Assembly (NCBI RefSeq): GCF_026283925.1
Contig: NZ_JAPDPF010000008.1
Span: 202,541-266,540, forward strand
Reading direction: 5' to 3'
DNA: 64,000 bases
DNA from: Dyella halodurans
Lineage (GTDB): Bacteria; Pseudomonadota; Gammaproteobacteria; Xanthomonadales; Rhodanobacteraceae
In this document: one piece after another, positions 7,887 to 17,306 of the stretch
Position numbering within the stretch: position 1 is the first letter of the stretch
Layout: the number at the start of each line of letters is the position of its first letter
Translations under genes and position numbers: made by a program
The notes under the pieces: model-generated
Databases searched by the model: none
What the model was told of the DNA's origin: nothing
What the model saw: the letters and a program-made list of their open reading frames with translations, nothing else

Positions 7887-9125
7887 TCAGGCTTTCGGTT
7901 CCGGATCGAGCACAACCGGCGGCAGCTTGGGCAGCGTGCACTGGTACGGCTTGGTGTCGGTGCTGGGATTCTTGAAGTCGTGCGGGCCGTCGGCGTTGAT
8001 TACGCCCACGTCGCCGTTCTGGATGCAGAAGCGGTCGCCCTCGGGCGGCAGGCCGTTCACCTGCGTCTTCTCGTCCACATAGCCATCCCACAGGATGTCC
8101 GGGAACTTGCCGTTGATGCCGTAGACGGCGGTCTTCAATGCCTTGAACTTCAGGCCGTCGGGCGAATCGCCGCCACCCTTGAAGCGGTTGTCGTAGATGA
8201 AGATGCCCTTCGGGTAGGGGTTGTAGTCGGCCGCCACGCCCCGGGTGTTGTAGTAGTTGGTGGAGAAGTAGCTGGAAATGATGATATTGGCGGTCTGGCT
8301 GTTGGAGATGTCGTTGTCGAAGATCTCCACCTTGTCGTTGGAGTTCACCACCACGCCGGCGCCGCGCGGCACGCTGGCTACCGCAGCACCCTTGGCGGCG
8401 AAGTTGTCGGTGTTGTTGTCCACCACCTGGTTCTTGAAGATGCGCGTGCTGTGGCCGGCCTGCGACAGGTTCGGCATGTTGAACACCAGGATGCCGCCAG
8501 TGTTGTGCGTGGCCATGTTGTCGTAGACGTCGGCATTCACCGAATTCTCGATCTCGATGCCGGCCACGTTGTATTCGGCATGGTTGCGGCGTACCACGAT
8601 GTTGTTGGACTGGCCGACGTAGATGCCCGCGTCGGAGGCGCCAATGACGACCGAGTCTTCAATGAGGACGTTCTGCGTCTTCACGGGGTACAGGCCGTAG
8701 GCACCGTTGGTGGTCTTGGGACCACCGGTCCATTCCACGCGCACGCCACGGATGGTGATGTTCCTGCCCTGGTTGATCTTCAGGGCATCGCCCTTGGTGT
8801 CTTCCAGGGCCAGGTTCTCGATGGTGAAGTCGTTGGCATTGACCAGCAGGCCTTCGGGGCCGACCAGTTGGCCCTTGAACGACAGTACGGTCTGGTCCTT
8901 GCCGGCGCCCTTGATGGTCACGCCGTCCGTGCGCAGGCTCAGGCCGCGCTGGAGATGGTAGTGACCCGCGGGAATCTCGATCACGCTGCCCGGCTTGGCG
9001 TCGAGCAACTGTTGCTGGAGCTTGGCCTCGAAGGAGGCGTCGGTGCTGCTCTGCGTGGGGGCCTGTTGACTGCTGCAGGCGGCCAGCAGGAACGGAATGA
9101 TCACGGCCAGATGAGTTTTGCGCAT
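7887..9125 (-). CDS. Parallel beta-helix repeat lipoprotein (TIGR03805-like), partner of the diheme protein
   Basis: A 412-residue exported protein with a lipoprotein signal (MRKTHLAVIIPFLLAAC, Cys17). The body from about residue 35 to 290 is a right-handed parallel beta-helix: successive turns such as ITIRGVRVEW, VLIEDSVVIG, IVVRRNHAEYN and ADVYDNMATHNTGGI, typical of NosD/pectate-lyase-like folds. The C-terminal 120 residues are less repetitive and hold two cysteines. Beta-helix proteins of this kind occur in fixed pairs with SO2930-type cytochromes; the pair has no assigned function. AAGG at the expected distance supports ATG 9125 over the upstream in-frame start. It is the first gene of a four-gene minus-strand unit running to 2769. 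Confidence 0.87.
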   Translation of the reverse strand: MRKTHLAVIIPFLLAACSSQQAPTQSSTDASFEAKLQQQLLDAKPGSVIEIPAGHYHLQRGLSLRTDGVTIKGAGKDQTVLSFKGQLVGPEGLLVNANDFTIENLALEDTKGDALKINQGRNITIRGVRVEWTGGPKTTNGAYGLYPVKTQNVLIEDSVVIGASDAGIYVGQSNNIVVRRNHAEYNVAGIEIENSVNADVYDNMATHNTGGILVFNMPNLSQAGHSTRIFKNQVVDNNTDNFAAKGAAVASVPRGAGVVVNSNDKVEIFDNDISNSQTANIIISSYFSTNYYNTRGVAADYNPYPKGIFIYDNRFKGGGDSPDGLKFKALKTAVYGINGKFPDILWDGYVDEKTQVNGLPPEGDRFCIQNGDVGVINADGPHDFKNPSTDTKPYQCTLPKLPPVVLDPEPKA

Positions 9126-9299
9126 GGTTGCCTTGCTTCCCCGGGTGCGACAGTGTGCTTGACGAGCCACTGTCTCGGAATCCGCTGGCGGCGGGGAGGG
9201 GCGTAGCAGCGGTGAAGGGGGGCAATTCGGCCAGCGTCGCTCCCCCGGATGACCGCGACGGTCAGTCCGGAGGAGTCGGGTCGCGCCTGGGCAAGCGGT
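9126..9299 (-). promoter_or_regulatory. Upstream region of the beta-helix/diheme/TonB/ALDH unit
   Basis: This 174-bp gap should hold the promoter of the unit. A dyad of GACAGTG (9149-9155) and CACTGTC (9168-9174), with 12 bp between the arms, lies 24-49 bp before the start codon, where an operator would be expected. No convincing -35/-10 pair and no terminator for the siderophore receptor gene were found, so read-through from 9300 remains possible. Confidence 0.35.
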
Positions 9300-11411
9300 T
9301 TACCAGCGGTAACGCGCCGATACGGTGATTTCGCGCGGATAGCCGTAATAGCACCAGATCGCGCTGTTGCAGGCGCTGACGTAGGTCCGGTCGAACAGGT
9401 TGGCGGCGGTGACCTGGAAGCGCCAGTTCCGCAGGTCGTAGTGGGCATTGGCGTCGTACAGCACATAGCCGCCGGTGCGGAACTGGTTGTTCGCGTCGCC
9501 GTAGTGCGCGCCGATGTAGCGCACGCCGCCGCCGAAGCCGAGGCCGGCCAACACGCCGGTATGCACGTTGTAATCGGCCGAGACCGAGGCCTGCTGCTTG
9601 GGCACCAGGGCGACCTGCTTGCCCAGGGTGGCATCGTTGGCGCGCGTGACCTTGGCATCGGTATAGGCGTAGGCGGCCGTCATGCTCAAGTAGTCGGTCA
9701 GCGCGACATTTGCTTCCAGTTCGGCGCCACGGGTGCGGGTCTGGCCCTGCTGCAGCGAGAAGAACAGGTGCTCGGGATCGACGGTGAGCGAATTCTTCAG
9801 CGTCAGCTGGTACACCGCAGCCGTGATCAGCGTGCGCCCCGAGGGCGTCTGGTATTTCACGCCGCCTTCGTACTGGTCGCCGGTGGTCGGCTTGAACGCG
9901 TTGCCTTCGAAGGTCTGGCCCACCGTGGTCATGAACGAATGCGAATAGGCGATATACGGCACCAGGCCGATGTCGGTGGTGTAGTTGAGGCCGAGGCGAC
10001 CGGAGAAGGCGCTGTCGTTCTGCTTGTCCTGGGTGTTGGCGATCTGGTCGTCGACCTTGTTGGTCACCCAGTCGTTGCGTCCGCTGGCGACGAGGCCCCA
10101 GCGGCCCCAGTTGATCTGGTCCTGTACGTAGGCGCCGAGTTGTTCGAGCACGCTATGCGTGTGGAAGGTGTACGGCGTCGGGGTAATCGGCGCGCCGTAG
10201 ACCGGATCGAAGATATCGATGGGCGGCGCGGCGCCGAAGCCGGACTTGTAGTCGTTCGTGCTGTGCAGGTAGTCCACGCCCATCAGCACCGTGTGCTGCA
10301 CGTCGCCCTGGGCGAATTTCGCCTCGGCCTGGTTGTCCACGGCAACCACATGCGCCTCGTCCACCAGCGGATAGTTGTAGCGGTTGAGCGTGCGCAAGTC
10401 GTCCTGCAGACCCAGGCTGCCGATCGAACGGTGATCCACCGTTTCGTTCTGCACGCGCAGGTCCTGGCGCACCGACCACACCTCGTTGAAGCGGTGGGTG
10501 AATTCGTAGCCGAGCGACGCGTCGGTCTTGTGGTAGTAGTCGTAGTCGGGCTCGCCGGTATTGACGTCGCGCGGGATCTGGCCGTTTGGATTGGGGTAAA
10601 GCGTGCCCTGCGAGGGCAGGAAGCCGCCCACGCCGCTGGACAGGCTGCGCTGGTAGCGCGCCAGCAAGGTCAGCGAGGTGTCGTCGTCCGGCTTCCAGGT
10701 GAGGCTGGGGGCGAAGTAGTAGCGATCGTCCTGCGAGTGCTCGATGTTGGAGTCGCCCTTGCGGGCGAGCGCCACCACGCGCCACAGCCAGTGGCCGTCG
10801 CTGTCGAGCTGGCCGCCGGTATCGCCGGCCAGCTGGCGCTGGCGAAAGCTGCCCACGGTCGCCTCGATCTCCTGCGGCGCCTCCAGGCTGGGGCGCTTGC
10901 TGGTCATGTCGATCATGCCGCCCGGCGGCATCTGGCCGTACATCACCGAGGTCGGGCCCTTGTTCACTTCGACGCGCTCCAGGCCGTACGGCTCGATGCG
11001 CGAGTCGGCGGTCCACACGCCATTGGGCAGTGCCAGACCGTCCAGGAACTTGGCCGGGTCGTAGCCGCGGATGAGGATCCAGTCACTGCGCGGATCGGCG
11101 CCATAGCTGCCGCCCACCGCGCCGGCCAGGTAGCGCACGGCCTCGTCCAGGCCCTGCACGCCGTACAACTGCATGCGCTCGGGGGTGATGATGCTGACCG
11201 ACTGGGGAATGTCGACGGTCGGCGTTTCGGTCTTGGTGGTCGAGTAGACGACATTGACAGCCTCGAGGGCGACGCTGTCTTTGCCGTCTTGGCTGGTGGT
11301 GGTCGTTTGCTGGGCGTTGGTGCTGTCGGTTTGCTCGGCTGCGAAGGCCGGGCCGGCGAGGGCAAGCGACATCGCGACCAGAAGCGCACTTCTGGGATAG
11401 GTGGCAGACAT
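9300..11411 (-). CDS. TonB-dependent siderophore receptor
   Basis: A 703-residue outer-membrane receptor of the ferric-siderophore (FhuA/FpvA-like) class. A signal peptide ends near AFA; the plug starts TVDIPQSVSIITPERMQ and contains ILIRGYDPAKFLDGL and VEVNKGPTSVMYGQMPPGGMIDM, characteristic of hydroxamate or ferrichrome-type receptors. The barrel ends ITVSARYRW with a terminal aromatic residue. The start MSATYPRS at 11411 puts a normal signal peptide first; upstream in-frame starts would add 17 unlikely residues. A Fur-box-like sequence lies about 75 bp upstream. An AraC-type regulator gene ends 242 bp upstream on the same strand and may respond to the same ligand. Confidence 0.92.
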   Translation of the reverse strand: MSATYPRSALLVAMSLALAGPAFAAEQTDSTNAQQTTTTSQDGKDSVALEAVNVVYSTTKTETPTVDIPQSVSIITPERMQLYGVQGLDEAVRYLAGAVGGSYGADPRSDWILIRGYDPAKFLDGLALPNGVWTADSRIEPYGLERVEVNKGPTSVMYGQMPPGGMIDMTSKRPSLEAPQEIEATVGSFRQRQLAGDTGGQLDSDGHWLWRVVALARKGDSNIEHSQDDRYYFAPSLTWKPDDDTSLTLLARYQRSLSSGVGGFLPSQGTLYPNPNGQIPRDVNTGEPDYDYYHKTDASLGYEFTHRFNEVWSVRQDLRVQNETVDHRSIGSLGLQDDLRTLNRYNYPLVDEAHVVAVDNQAEAKFAQGDVQHTVLMGVDYLHSTNDYKSGFGAAPPIDIFDPVYGAPITPTPYTFHTHSVLEQLGAYVQDQINWGRWGLVASGRNDWVTNKVDDQIANTQDKQNDSAFSGRLGLNYTTDIGLVPYIAYSHSFMTTVGQTFEGNAFKPTTGDQYEGGVKYQTPSGRTLITAAVYQLTLKNSLTVDPEHLFFSLQQGQTRTRGAELEANVALTDYLSMTAAYAYTDAKVTRANDATLGKQVALVPKQQASVSADYNVHTGVLAGLGFGGGVRYIGAHYGDANNQFRTGGYVLYDANAHYDLRNWRFQVTAANLFDRTYVSACNSAIWCYYGYPREITVSARYRW

Positions 11412-11483
11412 ACGGGGCAACCTGGGCAGAAAGGAAGGGGTTGTGGCCCGTACCAGCGCCACCCGCTCTGACGGCGGATGGTT

Positions 11484-11508
11484 AAATGATAGTGATTCGC
11501 ATTATTAG
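11484..11508 (-). promoter_or_regulatory. Fur-box-like operator upstream of the siderophore receptor gene
   Basis: Read on the minus strand, the site AATAATGCGAATCACTATCA is an AT-rich interrupted dyad close to the Fur consensus (GATAATGATAATCATTATC). It stands out from its GC-rich surroundings and lies 73 bp upstream of the receptor start. Iron-dependent repression is the expected outcome. Confidence 0.75.
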
Positions 11509-11653
11509 TTCAAGTTTTTTGATCAAGGCATGGGCCGGCTGGCCGTGTTAGGGCAAGCCCTGGCGCCCGATGCCGAGCGCCCGGATGAGCTGGGTGCGGT
11601 TGGGAGCCGGCGCCTGAAGGCATGTCTCCGGCACGGACAGTCCTGCCTGGCGC

Positions 11654-12736
11654 TCAGGCCGCCTGCTGGCGGGCGCTGCGCGGCGGCATGCCGGTCCAGC
11701 GCTTGAACGCACGGCGGAATTCGCGTGGATCGCTGAAACCGATCTCGAGGCCGATTTCCGCCACGCTCAGCGCACCGCCATGCAACAGTTCCAGTGCCCG
11801 CTCGGCGCGGACACGATCATGGATCTCGCGGAAAATGCGGCCGCCTTCGGCCAGCCGGCGGCGCAGCGAGCGCTCGCTCATATTGAGCATGCGGGCCACA
11901 TCCGGCAGCCGCGGCTGCTGGCGCAGGTGGCTACGCAGCAGGCGCTCGACTGAGACGACGACCTCCTGTTGCATGCCACCGACACCGTGCTGTTGCGTGC
12001 ACAGCGCGAGGGCCTGCTGCGCCGTCAACGGGTTGTGCGAGGGCAGTGGATGCCCCAGCCATTGCGCGTCGAGCACGACGCGGTTGAGGCGCGCGCCGAA
12101 CACCAGTTCGCACTGGAAGTAATCAGCATAGGCCTGGACATGCGCGGGCCTGGCGTAGGTCACCTCGAGCCGGGATGGCCGGAAGTCGCTGCCCACCAGC
12201 TGGCGCGCGATGGCCAGAGCGCTGGAGAACAACTCCTCGCACAGGAACGGCAGCAAGGGCGGATCGTTGAAGCGTGGCCAGGCGGCCAGGGCCACCTCGC
12301 GCGGGCCGGCGACTTCGAAGCTGACATCGAGCAGGCTGCCGCTGACCCGATGGTGCGTGATGCCCGCGGTCATGGCATCGCCAAACGTGGGCGACGTCAT
12401 CATGGCCAGACCGAGCAAGCCGAAGCTGCCCAGCGTCTCGCCCTGGCCGACCTCGAGCCCCAGTCCCGGCTCGCCCGTTGCCTGCAAGGCGCGACGTATC
12501 ACCATCTGGGCCTGTCGATAGGACACGCGCAGGGTGGGGTCGTTCAGCTGGTCGCGGCGCAGCCCGGAACCGGTGAACCAGGCATCGCAGGAAAGGCCGC
12601 GCGAAAGCGCCAGCTGGGTGAGATGGACGAGGATGTTCGGTGGGGTTTCGGCCGCGGTATAGCGCGGGTCGGCGCCCGCTGGCGTACCCGTGGAGTCCTC
12701 GGTTGCTTGACCGGCCATGGCCGCAACGGACGTCAT
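11654..12736 (-). CDS. AraC-family transcriptional regulator with arabinose-binding-type N-terminal domain
   Basis: A 360-residue cytoplasmic activator/repressor. The N-terminal sensor domain (about residues 35-230) resembles the PF12625-type domain of OruR/ArgR-like AraC regulators: a GLSCDAWF start, the conserved LGLEVG region and then LGLAMMTSPTFGDAM. The C-terminal AraC DNA-binding domain (about 250-355) has two helix-turn-helices, with PRLPDVARMLNMSERSLRRR and the signature ALSVAEIGLEIGFSDPREF. A GGAG 7 nt before the ATG supports this start. The downstream co-oriented gene is the siderophore receptor, so control of that receptor is plausible but not shown. Regulators of this N-terminal type also control amino-acid or lipid catabolism. 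Confidence 0.88.
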   Translation of the reverse strand: MTSVAAMAGQATEDSTGTPAGADPRYTAAETPPNILVHLTQLALSRGLSCDAWFTGSGLRRDQLNDPTLRVSYRQAQMVIRRALQATGEPGLGLEVGQGETLGSFGLLGLAMMTSPTFGDAMTAGITHHRVSGSLLDVSFEVAGPREVALAAWPRFNDPPLLPFLCEELFSSALAIARQLVGSDFRPSRLEVTYARPAHVQAYADYFQCELVFGARLNRVVLDAQWLGHPLPSHNPLTAQQALALCTQQHGVGGMQQEVVVSVERLLRSHLRQQPRLPDVARMLNMSERSLRRRLAEGGRIFREIHDRVRAERALELLHGGALSVAEIGLEIGFSDPREFRRAFKRWTGMPPRSARQQAA

Positions 12737-12939
12737 CTGCTTACTCCAGCCCCTGACGCCGGATAAGCCCGACGCCGACTTGATCTATATCATGCGGAGC
12801 GACCCTACCGCTTTACGCAATGCACCAACGGCCGCATCCTGGCGGGAGAACCCCCGGTGCAACGGCCGGGCCGCCGTGCGCTGCCGGGCAAGCGCTGATC
12901 GAGCCGACGCCCTATGGAATACCACCCACACCGCCGCGC

Positions 12940-13668
12940 CTAGCGGGGTACGGGTGTCGCGGTCTGCCATCGTTCGATCCACCGGTTCAGATCCGCCAGC
13001 CGCTTCGCCTCGTCATCGCGCAGGCTCATGCCGATGGCGACGCCGGCGACGTGGCCGCTGGGGTCCAGCAACATCAAGGTGGGGTAGGTGCTGACGCCGA
13101 GCGTGTCGATCAATGCCTGGCCGCCGTGGAGGATGGGCCAGGCGAAGCCGCGGCTGCCGGCGAACCGACGCGCCGTGTCCGCGTCCTCATAAGTGATGGC
13201 GACAAAGTTCATGTCGCCGTGCTGGCGCGCAAAGGCACTGAGCGTCGGCACTTCGGCGATGCATGGTGCGCAGTCGGCGAAGAAGAAACTGATCAGCGTA
13301 TAGCGGCCCTGGTAGGAGCCTAGTCGTTGCGTGCCACCTTGCAGCGCCGGCAGCTCGAACGGCGGAAACGCATCGCCGCGCTTGAACGCGAATCGAGCGG
13401 GCTGCCCGGGTGTCTGGATGCGCAGCATGGCGGCGCCAGCCTGGCTGTCCTTGGTGCTGCTGAAGGTCTTGCCGTCGCCAAGCAGGCGGGTGAACGCGGC
13501 GTAGTTGATGGATACGCCAGCTTGATCGAGATAGCGCACGGTGGGTGATGCACCCAATTGCAGCGATGCGATCAGGCTTTGCTCGTCGCGCGTCTGCGCG
13601 GCATGCAGCGAGGTGTTGCACAACGCCGCCAGTAACATCCATCCGAGCAGTGGCGATGCACGTCGCAA
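12940..13668 (-). CDS. TlpA/ResA-like periplasmic thioredoxin-fold protein
   Basis: A redoxin/thioredoxin-fold protein with active-site FADCAPCIAEVP (Cys133 and Cys136 from the chosen start), followed by the conserved cis-proline region STYPTLMLLDPSG. A TTG start at 13668 is chosen because it has GGAGAG 5-6 nt upstream and gives a clean signal peptide (n-region RR, core LLGWMLLAAL, cleavage near SLHA). A GTG 16 codons upstream is the alternative. Membership in the TlpA group implies reduction of periplasmic disulfides, for example in cytochrome maturation. The gene starts about 65 bp downstream of putA on the same strand, with no terminator between, so it may be a distal gene of the putA transcript. 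Confidence 0.82.
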   Translation of the reverse strand: MRRASPLLGWMLLAALCNTSLHAAQTRDEQSLIASLQLGASPTVRYLDQAGVSINYAAFTRLLGDGKTFSSTKDSQAGAAMLRIQTPGQPARFAFKRGDAFPPFELPALQGGTQRLGSYQGRYTLISFFFADCAPCIAEVPTLSAFARQHGDMNFVAITYEDADTARRFAGSRGFAWPILHGGQALIDTLGVSTYPTLMLLDPSGHVAGVAIGMSLRDDEAKRLADLNRWIERWQTATPVPR

Positions 13669-13733
13669 GGGACTCTCCAGCGCTCCGTCGTCGATGACGG
13701 GCCGGCGCCTGTGCACCGGCCCGTGGTCGTGGC

Positions 13734-16700
13734 TTACTCGCCGATGGTCAGCAGCGATGCATTGCCGCCGGCTGCGGTGGTGTTGATGGTGAGCGTGCGC
13801 TCGCCGGCGAAACGCAGCAGGTAGTGCGGACCGCCGGCCTTGGGGCCGGTGCCGGACAGGCCTTCGCCACCGAATGGCTGCACGCCGACCACCGCACCGA
13901 TCTGGTTGCGGTTGACGTAGCAGTTGCCCACGCGGGCGCGGCTCTGGATGTACTCGACGGTGTCGTCGATGCGGCTGTGGATGCCGAGCGTGAGGCCATA
14001 GCCGGTGGCGTTGATCTCGTCGACCACCTTGGCCAGCTCGTCGCCCTTCCAGCGGATCACATGCAGCACCGGGCCGAAGATTTCGCGGGTCAGCGTGGCC
14101 AGCGAGGGGATTTCGTAGGCGCGCGGGGCGAAGAAGGTGCCGTTGCTGGTGGTGGCCGGGTCGAGCTTCACTTCGCCGATCTTTTTCGCTTCCTTGTCCA
14201 TGCGCGCGGCATGGTCGACCAGGATCTTCTTGGCGTCCTCGTCGATCACCGGACCCACGTCGGTGGACAGCTGGCCCGGGTCGCCGACCTTCAGCTCACC
14301 CATGGCGCCGGCCAGCATCGCGCAGACCTTGTCGGCGATGTCTTCCTGAACGTACAGCACGCGCGCGGCCGAGCAACGCTGTCCGGCGGACTGGAACGCA
14401 GAGGCGACCACGTCCTTGACGATCTGCTCGGGCAGGGCCGAGGAGTCGGCGATCATCGCGTTCTGGCCACCGGTTTCGGCGACCAGGGCGGCGATCGGCG
14501 CATTGCGGGCGGCGAGCGCGCGGTTGATCGCCCAGGCGGTTTCGGTGGAGCCGGTAAAGGCCACGCCAGATACGCGCGGATCGCGGGTGAGCGCGGCACC
14601 GACGGTGGCGCCATCGCCCGGCAGGAACTGCAGCACCTCGGCCGGCACGCCGGCTTCCTGCAACAGCTTCACGGCGACGTAGCCGATCAAGCTGGTCTGT
14701 TCGGCTGGCTTGGCAATGACGGCATTGCCGGCAGCCAGCGCGGCGCTGACCTGGCCCAGGAAGATCGCCAGCGGGAAGTTCCAGGGGCTGATGCAGACGA
14801 ACACGCCGCGGCCGTTCAAGAACAGCTGGTTGCTCTCGCCGGTGGGGCCAGGCAGCTGTTCCGGATGACCGAACAGGCGGCGCGCCATGGTCGCGTAGTA
14901 ACGCAGGAAGTCAGCCGCCTCGCGGATTTCGGCGATGGCGTCGGGCAGGCTCTTGCCCGCTTCGCGCACGCACAGCGCGATGAACTCGCCGCGACGCGCT
15001 TCGAGCTGCTCGGCCGCGTGCTCGAGGATGGCCGCACGGCTGGCGGCGGGCAGGCGATCCCAGTTGTGCTGGGCGGCGACGGCATTGGCCAGCGCCTTTT
15101 CGACCGTGGCGCTGTCGGCGCTGACATAGCTGCCGACGACCTGGCGACGATCGGCGGGATTGGTCACCTGCACGGTGGCGCCGTTGCTCTTGGCGCCCGG
15201 CACCAGCGGCTCGGCGGTCCACGGACCGGTCTTGCTCTGGATCGCCTCGGCGAGGGCCTTCAGTTCGTTGTCGTTGGAGAAGTTGACGCCCATGGAATTC
15301 TTCCGAAGTTCACCGTAGAGATTCACCGGCAGCGGAATGCGCGGGTGGGGGATGGAGGCGAAGCCGCGCACGGTCTCGCAGGGATCGGCGACCAGTTCGC
15401 GCACCGGCAGGCTTTCGTCGACCACGCGGTTGACGAAGCTGGTGTTGGCGCCGTTCTCGAGCAGGCGGCGCACGAGGTAGGGCAGCAGGTCCTCATGCGT
15501 GCCGACCGGCGCGTACACGCGGCAGGGCACGTTGAGGTTCTGCTTGCCGATCACCTCGGCGTAGAGATCAGTGCCCATGCCGTGCAGGCGCTGGTATTCG
15601 TACGGACGACCCTGCGCCACATGATGCACGGCGGCGATGGTGTGCGCGTTGTGCGTGGCGAACTGCGGGTAGATCAGTTCCACGCCCGCATCGAACAGCT
15701 TGCGTGCGCAGGCCAGGTAGGAGACGTCGGTGTTCGGCTTGCGCGTATACACCGGATAACCGGCCAGGCCGTTTTCCTGCGCACGCTTGACCTCGGCATC
15801 CCAGTACGCGCCCTTGACCAGGCGCACGTACCAGCGGCGGCCGCTGGCGCGCGCGGTTTCGATCAGCCAGTCGATCACGAACGGGGTGCGCTTCGCATAC
15901 GCCTGCACCACGATACCCAGGCCATTCCAGCCCTGCAGCGAGGGATGCGCGAACACGTCGCCGATGATGTCCAGCGACAGCTCCAGGCGCTCGGCTTCCT
16001 CGGCGTCGACCGACAGCGCGATGCCGTGCTTCATCGCCAGCTGCGACAGCTCCAGCAGCTTGGCGCTGAGGTCGCGGCGGGCGATTTCGCGCTTGGCCAC
16101 TTCGTAGCGCGGATGCAGGGCCGACAGCTTCACCGAGATCGACGGTGCGTCGGTGTGGTTGGCGAACGGACCGCGCGCGCCGATGGCGGCGATGGCGTTG
16201 CGGTAATCCTGCTGATAGCGCTCGGCGGTTTCGCTGGTGAGCGCCGACTCGCCGAGCATGTCGTAGGAATAGCGATACACCGCATATTCCTTCTGCGCGC
16301 AACGATCCAGCGCCTCGCCGATGGTGCGACCCATCACGAACTGGTGGCCCATGATGCGCATGGCCTGGCGCACGGCGAGACGAATCGCCGGCTCGCCCGC
16401 GCGGCCGACCAGGCGACGCAGCGCGCCGGTGAAGTCGTGGCGGGTTTCCTCCGACAGCGTCACCAGCTTGCCGGTGAGCATCAGGCCCCAGGTCGACACG
16501 TTGACGAACAGCGACTCGCTCTGGCCGAGGTGCTTCTTCCAGTTCGCATCGCCCAGCTTGTCGCGGATCAGCTTGTCCGCGGTGGCCTTGTCGGGGATGC
16601 GCAGCAGGGCTTCGGCCACGCACATCAGCAGCACGCCTTCTTCCGACGACAGGTCGTACTGGCGCATGAAGGATTCGACGGCGCTCTGGTCCTTGGCGCG

Positions 16701-16889
16701 CAATCGCACGCGGGACACCAGGTCGGCGGCCAGGTCGATCACCTTTTCGCGTTCCACCGGCGGCAAGGTGGCCTGCGCCAGCAGGTCATTGACCGCTTCG
16801 GTCTCGTCACGCAGCCAGGCCGCGGTGATGCGGGCGCGGGCCGGCTCGACGCCAGTCGGAAGTTCGGGGCTGAGTATGGGCTGGGTCAC
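13734..16889 (-). CDS. putA: Bifunctional proline dehydrogenase / L-glutamate gamma-semialdehyde dehydrogenase
   Basis: Oxidises proline to glutamate in two steps (FAD-dependent, then NAD-dependent) within one polypeptide of about 1,051 residues. The proline dehydrogenase barrel occupies roughly the first 520 residues ([50 protein letters not shown]). The aldehyde dehydrogenase half follows ([32 protein letters not shown], catalytic Cys in [11 protein letters not shown]). There is no ribbon-helix-helix domain, so this form cannot repress its own gene. GTG 16889 begins [10 protein letters not shown] as in relatives; the ATG at 16985 lies upstream of a probable -10 element at 16934-16929 and is unlikely to be transcribed. 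A TlpA-like gene follows. Confidence 0.95.
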   Translation of the reverse strand: MTQPILSPELPTGVEPARARITAAWLRDETEAVNDLLAQATLPPVEREKVIDLAADLVSRVRLRAKDQSAVESFMRQYDLSSEEGVLLMCVAEALLRIPDKATADKLIRDKLGDANWKKHLGQSESLFVNVSTWGLMLTGKLVTLSEETRHDFTGALRRLVGRAGEPAIRLAVRQAMRIMGHQFVMGRTIGEALDRCAQKEYAVYRYSYDMLGESALTSETAERYQQDYRNAIAAIGARGPFANHTDAPSISVKLSALHPRYEVAKREIARRDLSAKLLELSQLAMKHGIALSVDAEEAERLELSLDIIGDVFAHPSLQGWNGLGIVVQAYAKRTPFVIDWLIETARASGRRWYVRLVKGAYWDAEVKRAQENGLAGYPVYTRKPNTDVSYLACARKLFDAGVELIYPQFATHNAHTIAAVHHVAQGRPYEYQRLHGMGTDLYAEVIGKQNLNVPCRVYAPVGTHEDLLPYLVRRLLENGANTSFVNRVVDESLPVRELVADPCETVRGFASIPHPRIPLPVNLYGELRKNSMGVNFSNDNELKALAEAIQSKTGPWTAEPLVPGAKSNGATVQVTNPADRRQVVGSYVSADSATVEKALANAVAAQHNWDRLPAASRAAILEHAAEQLEARRGEFIALCVREAGKSLPDAIAEIREAADFLRYYATMARRLFGHPEQLPGPTGESNQLFLNGRGVFVCISPWNFPLAIFLGQVSAALAAGNAVIAKPAEQTSLIGYVAVKLLQEAGVPAEVLQFLPGDGATVGAALTRDPRVSGVAFTGSTETAWAINRALAARNAPIAALVAETGGQNAMIADSSALPEQIVKDVVASAFQSAGQRCSAARVLYVQEDIADKVCAMLAGAMGELKVGDPGQLSTDVGPVIDEDAKKILVDHAARMDKEAKKIGEVKLDPATTSNGTFFAPRAYEIPSLATLTREIFGPVLHVIRWKGDELAKVVDEINATGYGLTLGIHSRIDDTVEYIQSRARVGNCYVNRNQIGAVVGVQPFGGEGLSGTGPKAGGPHYLLRFAGERTLTINTTAAGGNASLLTIGE

Positions 16890-16928
16890 AGAGGCGTAGC
16901 CAAGGAATGCGGGGTGGGGAATCGCGGG

Positions 16929-16934
16929 ATTGTA
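16929..16934 (-). promoter_or_regulatory. Probable -10 element of putA
   Basis: TACAAT on the minus strand lies 40 nt upstream of the GTG start, giving a 5' leader of about 30-35 nt. No good -35 hexamer is seen, so an activator may be needed. This element helps choose the GTG start. Confidence 0.45.
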
Positions 16935-16985
16935 CGCGGGGGTGGCGGCGCACGCATCCGTACGGCGTGTTGCAGCGCACGACAC

Positions 16986-17306
16986 CTTTTAATAGGCATG
17001 CACAGGCGCCGCAGTTCACATGGGGGCGAGCAGGCTGCGACAAAAGCGCGCAGGCAGATGATTTGGCGTGGACTTGGATGCGGGTTGCGGCGTAGGGACG
17101 TGCGCCGGGTCACCGCTTGCGCGTGTTCCGTGTGAGCGTCGCACCCCCGCTGCTCCATGCTCAGCCTCGATCACGCAACAGGAAAGCGAGACTCAACAAC
17201 CCACTAGCGCTATTCATGCCTGCTTCAAATCAAGTGGGTGCGGCATTCTTGCCCATCGAGGCCATCGCGGCCTATCATTCCTGCGTTCCAGGCACGCCGG
17301 ATCCCC
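16986..17306. other. Divergent intergenic region between putA and the cytochrome oxidase genes
   Basis: This 320-bp gap has no convincing gene in any frame. Toward the right end a -35/-10 pair for the oxidase cluster is visible (reported separately). The remainder is featureless GC-rich sequence. Confidence 0.5.
17249..17278 (+). promoter_or_regulatory. Candidate promoter of the cytochrome oxidase cluster
   Basis: TTGCCC (17249-17254), an 18-bp spacer and TATCAT (17273-17278) would start transcription near 17285, about 22 nt before the DUF2244 start codon. The elements are near-consensus only; the call rests on their position at the head of a long co-oriented cluster. Confidence 0.45.

Noticed and set aside
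8092..8400. Upstream extension of the diheme protein frame (start at 8091)
   Set aside because: The extension lies inside the beta-helix gene in another frame, and the lipoprotein signal begins at 7875 with a ribosome binding site directly before it.
16890..16985. ATG 16985 as the putA start
   Set aside because: It lies upstream of the likely -10 element, lacks a Shine-Dalgarno and would add 32 residues not expected in the family.
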